Origin: Daucus carota subsp. sativus
Lineage: Eukaryota > Streptophyta > Magnoliopsida > Apiales > Apiaceae
Direction: 5' to 3'
NCBI RefSeq assembly: GCF_001625215.2
Contig: NC_030389.2
Location: 37,499,454 to 37,563,453, forward strand
DNA: 64,000 nt
Shown here: positions 1-10,195 of the stretch, one piece after another
How the letters are laid out: every line of letters begins with the position of its first letter
How positions within the stretch are numbered: position 1 is the first letter of the stretch
The notes under the pieces: model-generated
The model's input: only the letters and a program-made list of their open reading frames with translations
Database searches by the model: none
What the model was told of the DNA's origin: nothing
Made by a program: the position numbers and the translations under genes

Positions 1-297
1 ATACATTTATGTATAAGATATGTCAAAAATCCACTTCTCTCCCTCTTCTATTCCTTAAAACCTCAATATACACAAGCTAAAGAGTGATGAATCATCGAAC
101 ATTAAGAAGAATAATCAGGAACGAGGAATATTGAACTACAAAAGCACAACAGATAAAAAAGAATCTCTCAATTAGGTGAGAATGTGAGATGTTATCCGTG
201 CCTCCAATGATACAAATGATCAAGTATAGAGACAAGTTTAGTCAAATAACTATGCAGTCATCAGAATAAATGTTACTAAAGGTTTAAATTATGTTAC

Positions 298-639
298 CAT
301 AGAAACTGCATGAACAACTTTTGTGGTATCTACTGTTCCTCCAAAAGTATCAACCAAATCCCCTAATATTAAGGTCATAAGGGGAAAGGATATCCCGCTT
401 CCTACAGCTGTGATTGCGCCAATGAACATCAATGCATAGTCGGTGCTGTCTGCAAACAAGAACAGCTTGTGAAAAGGAACTGAATTAGCAACTTCCTTCT
501 TTTTGCCCTTGGCTAAATCTTGCTTGTCAGAAGACCTTTCTGGAAATTTAAGTGCTTCTTCTGTCACTGGTAAATTGTTCACTGTCGTTGCGGTTTCTCC
601 TGCCTTATTATCTCCGTCCATTCCAATCTCAATGGTCAA
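298..639 (-). CDS. ABCB (MDR/P-glycoprotein) transporter, first exon only
   Basis: This is the first coding exon of a full-size ABC transporter of subfamily B; the rest lies beyond the left edge. The 114 residues hold a charged, Lys-rich cytosolic N-terminus (about 1-50), the family signature VPFHKLFLFADSTDYALMF, and the start of the first transmembrane helix (FIGAITAVGSGISFPLMTLI) followed by GDLVDTFG. Plant ABCB4/11/21-type auxin transporters start the same way. The exon ends at 298 after VVHAVSM, with donor GTAACA at 297-292, which is the usual first-intron position in these genes. ABCB proteins sit in the plasma membrane and move auxin or other organic substrates using ATP. Which substrate applies here cannot be told from this exon. 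The start is the first ATG of the frame at 639; a second Met at residue 7 is possible. The family is clear; the subgroup is an inference. Confidence 0.88.
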
Positions 640-1960
640 TGAAGTACCAAATAATATTTGGTATAGGGAACTGAGGCCAATTTATCAACCAGATAAAGAC
701 TGGTGCTGTAGAATTTATAATAATGGTGCATTGAATAGACAAAATATTTAATAACACACACAGCTTAAATTACAGTTATAATGCCTATCACAGTTGCAAA
801 GTTACCAGGATTTTACAATCAGAAACCAGCAGTTAGTCAAACAGCTAAACTCTTTTTACATAGCATAAATAAGTATAGACTTGAAGTCATTATGCTCTTA
901 AACTGAAGGTCGTACTTGGCATGATGATCACTCTCCGGAGTTCCTAAAAGCTAGTCCATGCTTGAAACAACTTCTTAAAAATAATAACGAGAAGGTTGCA
1001 TATATCAAAACCTTCCATACCCTAGTGTCACGGGAGTCTTGTACATTAGGTAAGATCTTTACACCGCTCTTCAAGCATCATCTAATTGTTACAAATCAGG
1101 GTGAGTTGACCTATACATTTGTAAATCATAGCTACAATAATGACAGATATGGACCACAAGTCAAATGCATCATACAGATTGATGGATACACAACTCTAGT
1201 TTAAGGAGGTCATCTAAACTATTTGTCTGATTCATTGGACAAGCTAATCATTCCCATCCAAAAACTATTTGATTATTTCATCTCTAGTCTCTAATCATTT
1301 GCCATCATCCTCTTAACTTTCATACATACTACAGTAGAACCTCTGTATTTGATAGATAAATAAGCACTGTCACATGAATATTTTTTTTCCGATTTTAATC
1401 ATCTGCAGAGCATTCGTCTATGTCCAAATTCAAGATATTTTGTATTTGTTTCATTTGTGAGTGTGTACAATCTGATAAATAGTACCAAATAAATGTGTTG
1501 CTATCACTTTGTATGAAGCATCTGCATAACTGGATATCCATTATCTAAGCATATCCAACTACATGAGAACAAAAAGCACTTATAAAATTTGAAAGAAGCT
1601 TCTGAAGAAGTTGTAAATTTTGTTTACAGGAAATAAAAAGTACTTTAAATTGACAAAAGATATAATTATATGTTTTTAACAGTATTCCAAATATATTTCA
1701 TAACATATATATAAATGAAATATTCCGATTTTATTACAAGAAACTTACAAGTGTTCATGCTTCCATGCATCTTGGACACCTTATTTTCTTCTCCCAACAA
1801 ATCTTCCCTTCAACTGCATGCAATTACCCAGATTCTCAAATTTTATCTAATATACGCATAAATACCAAACAAAATTTTTGAATTGTTTGCTTTGTACATA
1901 AGCCTGTGATTAATCAATAATTAAGACAAATAAATACATGCATTTACATGTTTAAATGCA
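640..1960. other. Divergent intergenic region between ABCB and LEA genes
   Basis: No coding signal was found on either strand. The region must hold the promoters and 5' UTRs of the leftward ABCB gene and the rightward LEA gene. It is AT-rich; the short ORFs in it lack codon structure and resemble nothing I recognise. Confidence 0.6.
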
Positions 1961-3552
1961 ATGGGTTTGGATAAATCTGTTGGGTTTATGGTGATTATGG
2001 TGTTGGTGGCATTTTTTGTTAGCTCATGCAGTGGCGCCACCGCGGGAGAAATATGGGGATATCACAAGAACAATGCCAAGGAGAAGTATGCTGATGCAAA
2101 GGAGGCTGCAAAGGAGGCTGCAGAGTCATGGACTGGATGGGTCACGGACAATGTCTCTCAGAAATTGGCCCTTTTCACCAGATATCAATCCACTGGTTCC
2201 GCGAAAAGTACCAAAGATACCATCACTGATTCTGCTTCTGGTTAGTCTGGTTCTCTTCATAATTTTTCTTGAAATGGATATTTGAATTTGAAATCTCCTT
2301 TCAAATTTCAGTCAATTTTTTTTAATACAGATTGTATATATGCTATTAGAGAAGTCTGTAGGTCAGGTTAACAGAGTATATCTTGTAGGTTTATTGGTGT
2401 AGTTTAATTGAGTTTCTTGAAACTTAGGAGTATTACTTATTAATGATTGTGTCTTTTTTGGGTGAATAAACAGAAGCAGGACAATACGGGTATGATAAAG
2501 CCGGGGAGATAAAGGATTCAGTTGCAGAGAAGGCCTCACAAGGGACGGATAAGGCATCAGACATGGTGGATGAGGCTAAGAAAATAGCGGGAGAGAAAGC
2601 TGATGAAGTTGGCCGTTCCACCGGAAATGCCAAGGAGAAGGCATCTGAGACAGCTGAACAGGGAAAACAGAAGGTAGCAGAGAAAGGAAATGAGGCTTAT
2701 GACATGACACAGAAGGCAAAAGACAAGGCCTATGAGGCTAGTGAGATTGTGAAAAATAAGGCGACGGGGAAAGGAAATGAGGCCTATGACATAACACAGA
2801 AGGGGAAAGACTTGGCATCTGATAGTGCAGAGTATGCAAAGAAGATGGCAGGAGAAAAGGGAGATGTGGCTTATGAGATGGTAGGACGAGCAAAAGAGGT
2901 GGCTTATGACACTGCAGGGGCTGCAAAAAAAGCAGTTGAGAAAGGAAATGAGGCCTATAATGTGACAGGGCGAGCAAAAGACGTGTCCTCCAGTACAGCC
3001 GAGAGTGCAAAAAAGATGGCAACAGGGAAAGGGAAGGAGGCCGATAACATGACTGGACGAGCAAAAGAGGTGGCCTCTGATGCAGCTGAGGGTGCAAAAC
3101 AGATTGCAGCTGAGAAAGGAAAGGAGGCCAATGAGAAAATTGAGGCTGTGAAACAGAAGGCAACAGAGAAAGGAAATGAGGCATATGAAATGGCAGGGAG
3201 AGCGAAAGAGAAGGCCTACGACTTGGCGGATGCTGCAAACCAAAAAACAGTAGACAAAGGAGATGAGTCCTATGACATGACACTGAAGTCGAAAGACAAG
3301 GTGTGGGAGTGCGTGTGTACAGAACGTGCAAATGACAAGGTGACAGACACGATGAACGAGGCCTATCAAAAGGCTGGTGAGATGGCAGGACAAACAAAGG
3401 AGGCAGCAGATAAGAACTTAGACTGGGCTAAAGAAAAGGCTAAGGATGGGTATGAAGCTGCAAAGGGAAAAGCTGGGGAAACTATAGATTCAGCTAAAGA
3501 GACCATCTCATCAAATATGGAAGCTGCTAACAAGAAGTCCCAGAAAAAGTGA
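1961..3552 (+). CDS. LEA group 3-type protein with signal peptide (two exons)
   Basis: Exons 1961..2240 and 2474..3552 join in phase 1 (donor GTTAGT, acceptor AACAG) into 452 residues. Residues 1-28 form a hydrophobic signal peptide (MGLDKSVGFMVIMVLVAFFV, then SSCSGATAG), so the protein enters the secretory pathway rather than staying in the cytosol like most group 3 LEA proteins. The rest is almost entirely Lys/Glu/Ala-rich, amphipathic and predicted helical, with AKEKA/AKEVA-type hendecad motifs typical of LEA_4 proteins. It resembles the ER/secreted subset of plant LEA proteins, such as the Arabidopsis At2g18340/At4g36600 type. Such proteins are disordered when hydrated, fold on drying and protect membranes and proteins, usually in seeds. 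The central part is built from a 29-residue repeat listed separately. Segment 3301-3335 is unusual in carrying two Cys and a Trp (VWECVCTER). The start is the first ATG in frame with the signal peptide. Confidence 0.9.
2683..3342 (+). repeat. In-frame tandem repeat of 87 bp (29 residues) in the LEA gene
   Basis: Eight units each begin with K-G-(N/D/K)-E-(A/S)-Y-like residues. They start at 2683, 2770, 2857, 2941, 3028, 3115, 3169 and 3256. Unit lengths are 29, 29, 28, 29, 29, 18 and 29 residues, and the last is divergent. A typical unit reads KGNEAYDMTGRAKEVAYDTA followed by about nine more residues ending in AKKMA. Every length change keeps the reading frame. Confidence 0.9.
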
Positions 3553-4326
3553 AAGACAGACATGCAGTCCAGCATGGAGAAGAATCTTGAGTTGTATTAT
3601 TCATTAACATTCTTTAGGCTAGATTACTTTAACCTCTCCTCTTATGAGCTGCAGTGTTGTAAGTTGTAATGAGTGCTTGCTTATATCTACTCTATGTTGT
3701 ATATTACTAAATATTATGTGTGATACTCATGGCATTGATGATTCTGAGTGCTATACTGTGGTATGCGTCGGTTTAAATTTTATATGACTGTGCAAAGGCC
3801 AAAGGGGATTCAAGTAATGTTCCATATGACATTAGTTGTTATTGATCTTGATCATAACTATAACAAGATTGCGAAAATGTTACTCACAGCTAAACAGAGT
3901 CTCAAGAGTTGTCCCATATCCGTTGTGAGAGGCACAGATAACTAGAATATAAGTAGTCATATATAACTCCAATAGTGTGAGAATTTTGGGAGATGTCCAG
4001 AACCAAACCCGTGCGAATTTGAGCCTAGGTGGTGCTAGATAGCCTGATGAACTTCCAGTATGAGTTTAGGTCTCAGAGGATGCCCCGGGAAGTAGAACAA
4101 TTATAAAATGATTCTTGAACAAAAAAATTATTTTCAAATATTCTTAACTTAACTTCACTTGATAAAAAATCAATAAATTTATCACTTCAATTATTTATTA
4201 CACACAAAAAATGAACTCCAAGGAAATTCTCATTTCTCCTTCTAAAACCCTCCACTGCTCCCGTGAAAACACACTAACATATGAAAAATACAACAAAATC
4301 CCAAATCTATAATTACAACTTACAAG
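3553..4326. other. LEA 3' UTR and intergenic DNA
   Basis: The first 200 or so bases are presumably the LEA 3' UTR. The remainder holds no recognisable gene or repeat. Confidence 0.5.
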
Positions 4327-4701
4327 TTACAAATATAGACACAACTTCTTGAGTTGCTCAACAATGTCAGCAGCATCAAGAGGCCTAATTTCAGGCTTAA
4401 AACATCTCTCACTCTCTCAAAAACCAACCTCGTCTTCACCAACAACAATATAGGCATAGACCCATGTGAGATCACCGTGTTCAAGCTCTCTGATTGATGA
4501 AGCCCAAGAAAGACCAAGTGGGATTGAAGCTAAACCAGGGATTATGAAACCCAATTCAAGAAGAACAGGCTTGATTGCTGTGAAGTGTGGAATGAGTGCT
4601 CTTTGGGATAAATGTGAAAAATGTTTAGGTGTATAAAATAGAACCAGCAAGGAACTTGATTTTATGTGAGAGGCCAAGTATGATGCTCCTTTTTTCTCCA
4701 T
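4327..4701 (-). pseudogene. Unassigned protein-like frame, probably a gene remnant
   Basis: Read leftward from 4701, one frame runs 125 codons to a stop at 4327 and looks protein-like: [20 protein letters not shown], then [20 protein letters not shown] and [17 protein letters not shown], then PEIRPLDAADIVEQLKKL. One in-frame TGA, just after the sequence VGEDEVGF, divides it. Composition (balanced hydrophobics, Trp, Pro, a charged C-terminal helix) is unlike the flanking AT-rich DNA, which suggests a decayed copy or orphaned last exon of a host gene. I do not recognise the family. It could also be a chance open frame. No splice partner upstream was convincing. Confidence 0.3.
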
Positions 4702-5567
4702 GCATGCAAATTTTTCTAAATGACTCTGATTTTGATAGATTTTTGGTTCATTTATATGACTGGCAGGGTCCTTTTTTTTTTAATATCTTCTAGTGATTTT
4801 GAAAATTGTTTATGTTTTTGGCCTAAACTAAGTGTCCGAGTCCAAGTGTCCATGTCTGAGTGTCAAGTGTTCGACATGGGTACTTCAACACAAAATGCAG
4901 AATCCGAGTAACATAGTTAGCAATGACCAGTTGTTATGCCAGTGATAATAGTTTAAGTATCTCTTGCGGAAGAAAGACATTTCCGCCACCGCCCTGAATT
5001 TGTCCAGGGAGTAGTAATAGAGCTGATCCTCACTATTATAATAAGAAATTTTCCGTTTGTTATTTTGTCATGTATTCCATTTTTAAAGGTCAAACATGCT
5101 TGCATTGTTTTTGGAGCTAATAAATTGTGTTGAAAATAAATGTATAAAAAGGCTGATCTTGGACAAGTAGCTGAGAAGATGTATTATCAAGAAGTGTTTT
5201 TAAGGTAATATAGTTAATTACTCGAAATGCTATATACATTCCTCTCTCAAAATCTAATTTGCGATGCTTTGATTTCATGTATGTATGTTGTTATCTGATG
5301 AAAGTCTTTACATTTGCAGAGGATTTTCACCCTCTGACAAAACTTTACATAGTATATCATGAAGAACCGGGGAAGAATGAGAAATGCTCAATAATATTTC
5401 TTTCTGTTTTGTGCAAATGTACACTAATCCTTTCTCGATATGAAGTCATCTGACACAGAATTATATACAAAAAGACAACACACATTGGTGTCACAAAGCA
5501 ATCTTCTCCTAAGAAGTAATCTATCAATCTGCTCCTAAATTTGTAATTTGAGTATATACTGAATGTC
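4702..5567. other. Intergenic DNA and 3' flank of the pectinesterase
   Basis: No gene was found. The last 100-200 bases before 5568 should be the 3' UTR of the leftward pectinesterase. A 63-codon open frame at 5259..5453 has no supporting features. Confidence 0.5.
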
Positions 5568-7351
5568 TCAGCTTTTCAAGCCGAGGATGAATGGTGCTCC
5601 AGTTCCTTTAAGCCACTGGTCTCCTTGTATAAATGGTCCAGCAGTATAAGGTAAAGCCTCATTCCTGTTGGTAATAACTTTATAGCCTCCCCATCTGACC
5701 CTCTGAGCAGTATTTGCTCCTGGCCCATGATTTGCATACTCTCTGTAAAACAGTGTATCAAGTGCAAAGGTTCCTTGCCATGGCATCCATCCGGCTGGCT
5801 GGACGAAGTCAGCCAGTTGTGATTCCATAATCACTGTCATGGAGTATTCTTTCCAAGGCCTTCCCAGGAAAGTTTGGACTTGGAATCTTTGTGGGAAGAG
5901 TTTTTGCTCAGGGACAATGCGGCAATTTTGGATGACTATACCAGTAGGTTCGCGTTTGTCTGATCTCCCCTGTGCAGTTACTGTATTTTTCTGACCTGGA
6001 CCTGGCATTCTCACAATGATCAAACTGTTCTGAATGATGACTGCTCCATCACCAAATATAAAATCAACCGTGCCTGAGATGACACAGTTGCGATAGAATT
6101 GCCTATGGGTTTGTGTATATAAGCTGTCTTGATATCCATCAATTCTGCAGTTATAAAATGCAGACATGTCTGATTGGACTCTTAGAGCCACTGCCTGGTG
6201 TCCTTCAGGACCTGCTGTGTTCTGGAATCCCATTCCTTTGGCCACGAACCCGGCACCAACAGCAGCTGCAATGATCATCTAGTTAGTATACTCAACTTTT
6301 ATTTTCCATATGATGATTATTTGTGCATATAGAAAAACATATATATAGACTTGCCAAAGGATGCACTCTGCATTGTTGTAATTCCTTTGGCATTGGATTT
6401 ACTACCGGTGACCATTGTCTTGCGTGGTCCATCTCCATACATAAAGACATTTACTTGATCCTTGGTAACAGTTATGTACTCATCATAAACCCCTGCTTTT
6501 ACATATATGGTATATCTTCCTTTGTTACCCTTTGGATATGCAGCAAGAGCAGCACCAATGGTTTTGTATTGTCCACTTCCATCTTGTGCAACAACAGCAT
6601 TCGGTGTCACCCCAGCATTATTGCTGGCTAGCAACTTCCTATCTACAGACGAAAGCCACCTGGGGTAACCATGCTTATCATCGTAAGCTACATCAAGAAG
6701 GCGTCTGTGATTGGCAGTTATGTTTACAGGAATTTTGAACTTCTTAAATATATCGGACATTGTGGAAACAATAGCTAATGCATTGCTTGTCAGCTGTGTT
6801 GCATTCAATAGTCCATTTGACATTGTGGCATTTAAGTCATCATGTTCAGAACATCCATCAATACAACTTTGCTGATACGAAATAACTGCACTCAACCAGT
6901 TCCTCAACTCGGCCTCTCTGTCTGTCATGCTATGCAAATCGCTATCTCCAACAGATGACATTGAGGCTTCCAGCTCATCAACAGCAAATTGTAACAAGTC
7001 TTGGCAATCATCAACAGCCATTTTTTCTTTTGGTTGATTAACAGCTTTTGAAATTGTTCCTGATTTGTCTAATGCTGCTTTTACTTCCTTTTGTGCGTAT
7101 TCTATAGCAGCTTGAATGAATTCTTTCGGAGTTGCAGATTGATTATTAGCCAAACCGCTCATGCTATTAACACAAGACTCCTTGTAATCAGTTGAAGAGC
7201 AAACCGAGGCCACCGGCTTTGAAGTCGTGGCCAGAGGATCTTTTCCTTCACCGGATGTTTTCTTGTGCATAACATCAGTGCTGATAAGGCCTATAACTGC
7301 ACCTACAACTGCAACACCTGCAACTGCAAAGAGTATTAACTTTCCTCCCAT
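5568..7351 (-). CDS. Type I pectin methylesterase with PMEI pro-region, pollen-type clade
   Basis: Exons complement(6355..7351) and complement(5568..6265) give 564 residues. The enzyme removes methyl esters from cell-wall homogalacturonan. Order: an N-terminal membrane anchor/signal (MGGKLILFAVAGVAVVGAVI), a PME-inhibitor pro-domain to about residue 210 with its conserved Cys residues, processing sites RRLL and RKLL, then the catalytic beta-helix. All catalytic landmarks are visible: GHQAVALR, GYQDSLYTQTHRQFY, GTVDFIFG and LGRPWKEYS. The layout (YRNCVISGTVDFIFG, NTVTAQGR) matches the VANGUARD-like pollen clade of Arabidopsis, so expression in pollen is an inference. The start was placed at 7351 (MGGKLIL) because upstream codons in the frame (from 7450) are not signal-like. 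The intron (6266..6354) has a GC donor, GCAAGT, a TACTAAC branch site and acceptor TTGCAG; only this choice keeps the conserved junction FAAVGAGF in frame. Confidence 0.93.
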
Positions 7352-8440
7352 CTTGTTTCTCTGTTTATCTATGTAACTATTGACTATTTCAAGATTTATG
7401 CTTTCGGATTTTGATGTAATAAAAATGAAGAGGATCAATGTTCTCTGCAAACATGTTTATGATTCATAAAGATTGTTTATTATGAGGGAAAGAGAAAGAA
7501 AAAAAATGACTTTGATGAAATGCCTAGATTATAGCCATGCATGCATGCATGCAAATGCAATGTTTATGTATTATATATTCTGAATTGAGTGTACGTCCTT
7601 TAAACAAGGTTTAAGCTAGGGTGATGATTAATTTTTAGCAGTGTTTTGAGGAGATTAGCCACTAAAACAAAGTGAGGTTACTATTTAATCATTTTTTATT
7701 AATTAAGTTTTGAGGTTTAAATGCACAGCTGGCTCTATTCCCTTCTGGTTTACTTCTTTTGCTTTCTTGAATAGCATATTTTACTAGTGATCTGCCATAA
7801 AAAAGTGTGTGTGTTTTGGAAAATGTTATAGAAGATAAATTATATATATAAAAAATATTCCTTGTGCTTTTTTTTTTTACATCTTTAAATTATTAATTAC
7901 TCAGAACTTGTTACCTAATTTATCATTTATTGTTTTGTATGCTTTTTTGTCAGTAATATGATGGATTGAATATGAAAATATTTAGGTTAGTCTCTCTGCT
8001 GTGTTGATAATAACATATTGGAAAATCTGAGTAATCTGAATTTTTGATTTATCAACATATGAGTACAAGAACAGACAACTATAGCTTTGCAAAATTTACA
8101 CATGTAACAGAGCACTATCCACTCAAGCTAGTAGCTACATTATCAAGCAAAAGTCTGATTTTAAGGACTGTTGTTCCTTACCAGTAAAAAAAACCAGTTC
8201 CTTGTACAATCAGAGGAGTACCAGAGTCTTTAACAGCTTCCGAAAGCTCGTTATTACTCTTAAAAAGTTGTTTAAACCCGAGGAACAAGCTCAACAAGTG
8301 CCCTTGTTGAGCAAATAGCCCCCCTCGGTGAGGTTCTTAAAGTTTTCTGTTTCATGTTCTTCCCCACTTAAAGATCCTAAGGAAGAGTTATCGACAAGGG
8401 TCTCTCCCTCGCCATACGCTAAGTTTCTTCATCAAGAGGA
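7352..8440. other. Pectinesterase upstream region
   Basis: This must contain the promoter and 5' UTR of the leftward pectinesterase. A run of GCATGCAT units lies near 7540. From 8090 on, the sequence is unassigned and shows no convincing frame. Confidence 0.5.
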
Positions 8441-8677
8441 TTAGTCACCATTCTCCACTTCATCTGAACTACCAAAATTATTCCTGCTAGCATCCCCAGT
8501 TTCTTCATCCATGCATGATTCTCTTTCATTGTCTGCATGAAGGTGTTCATGGTTTTTGTACTTGCTAACTTTAGTTGTGCTCACATTTTCAGCTTCCAAC
8601 TTGACGTTTATATCCTTAAGAATCCCTATAGACTTGGCAAGCTTGTGCGACAACTTAGACTCATACTTTTGCAACAT
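8441..8677 (-). other. Short coiled-coil-like open frame, unassigned
   Basis: A 78-codon frame reads MLQKYESKLSHKLAKSIGIL, then KDINVKLEAENVSTTK, and ends in an acidic, Ser/Asn-rich tail (EETGDAS, SSDEVENGD). The first 35 residues have heptad spacing of a short coiled coil. No splice partners, promoter or family could be recognised. It may be the last exon of a decayed gene or a chance ORF. Confidence 0.2.
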
Positions 8678-9700
8678 ATCACATGGCAGAACCAGGAATT
8701 AGACTTAGGAGGCTCAAACAGTGTTGTTCACGGGTCATTCGAGTACGAGGTACGGGATCGGATACGTAAACACTAGCTCTTATGAATCCGTGACCCGCGA
8801 ATTTGGTTCACGGTTCGATATCTTGATCCCTTTCGGTGATTTTTCACTAAACAATATATAGTTTACCCGAAAATAGTGAAGTAAGTTAAGCAGAAAATGA
8901 ATTTTAAGGTTATTTAATAAATGAACGTGATCCCTAGATCCAGGTCAAAGAGGAATCGTGTTCCAGAACATTTCAGATCGACATTTTTTATCTAGAATGC
9001 AGGAGCATTTCTTAAGATTATACAAGCTGCTAGAAGAGATGCATACACATTTTAATATATCAGAAGAGTAATGTAATTATGTGTAAAGTTTTTTGAAAAC
9101 AAGTAAGTGACCATCATAATTCACAAAAACAAATGTAAAATTATGTTCATCAAACAGCGGAACCCCACATTATGTTCATCAAACGGCTGTTCATCAAATT
9201 ATATACCACTCAATTGTTTAAAGTTCAAACTTTAATTCTTGAGAAATTTGGAAAGCAAGTCTCTCTATATGATATTTATAATCCAACGGGGGTTAAAAAA
9301 ATTATATTGACATCTCAATAATTGAGCGGGGGCTGGAAAAAAATATATAATGTTTTTTCGGATTCAGAGGGGTTCTAGCATTCACTAGCCTCCGCAAGAA
9401 TTAAGGACCTCATGTGGCACAAGATGCCTCTACAGCCTACAGCTATTTGAACTTCGAAGCATATAGCTAGAGATATCAATAAAAAATTTACGATATCCAA
9501 AATATATGTATGAAACTTAGATAATCTAAATATATCATATTTCAAATTTATTATTACAAATATTTTTTCTGACAAATATGCACATATAATTTGCATATTT
9601 TAAATTATAATATTAAAAAAAATGTTTTTAGTGAGTTTTAATTGTGAAATATGTCAGCTTTTCATAAAAGCAAAACTAAAAATAGTTTTTTAATAAATAT

Positions 9701-9830
9701 GGGGGCATGTTTTTACTAAAAATATTTTTTCAACTAAAAATTGTTGTTCAGAAAATTTTTTGAATTCACGAAATATTTTCACCATTTTTCGAGAAAAATG
9801 TTGTTGACGCTGTTTGACCAAACATGACCT
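9701..9830. repeat. Short MITE-like inverted-repeat element
   Basis: The ends GGGGGCATGTTT and AAACATGACCTT are inverted copies, with a further AT-rich self-complementary centre (many AAAATATTTT blocks). Size and ends fit a small hAT-like MITE. No clear target-site duplication was seen. Confidence 0.3.
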
Positions 9831-9911
9831 TACTAGATTTGTTTCGAATTATATTTCCTTACGCATTTAAAAAATAAAAAAGTTTCTATTTCAACGTTAC
9901 AAATGCTATTT

Positions 9912-10044
9912 TGGGCCGGACATATGTAACTCCAAAGTTTTGTTGGGGCTTCTAATTCATAATTGGGCTTTTACTCTTTACATATAAACTCACATACTGC
10001 CTGATGGGTAATTTACCGGGTTTCGGATCGTTCAAAACCCTAAA
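9912..10044 (+). promoter_or_regulatory. Site II motifs and telo-box upstream of FCF2
   Basis: TGGGCC (9912) and TGGGCT (9964) are site II elements, and AAACCCTAAA (10035..10044) is a telo-box. This pair is the known signature of plant promoters for ribosomal-protein and ribosome-biogenesis genes, which fits the downstream FCF2 gene. A 5' UTR intron probably spans 10092..10194 (GTAAGC to TTTCAG), ending one base before the start codon. Confidence 0.6.
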
Positions 10045-10195
10045 CCCCTTCTCGCGATTTGACAATTCAACACATTCAAAGCTAAATCTATGTAAGCTTC
10101 TCACTCTTAATAAATCAATTATATTCATATATGTTTATGTTTTGTCAATTTTTATATTGACAGTGTGTTTGATTGTGCTGTAATTTGATTTCAGA

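Noticed and set aside
2557-3397. Long minus-strand open frames (278 and 219 codons) opposite the LEA gene
   Set aside because: They are shadows of the repetitive LEA codons; Cys/His/Leu-rich translation, no splice or start logic.
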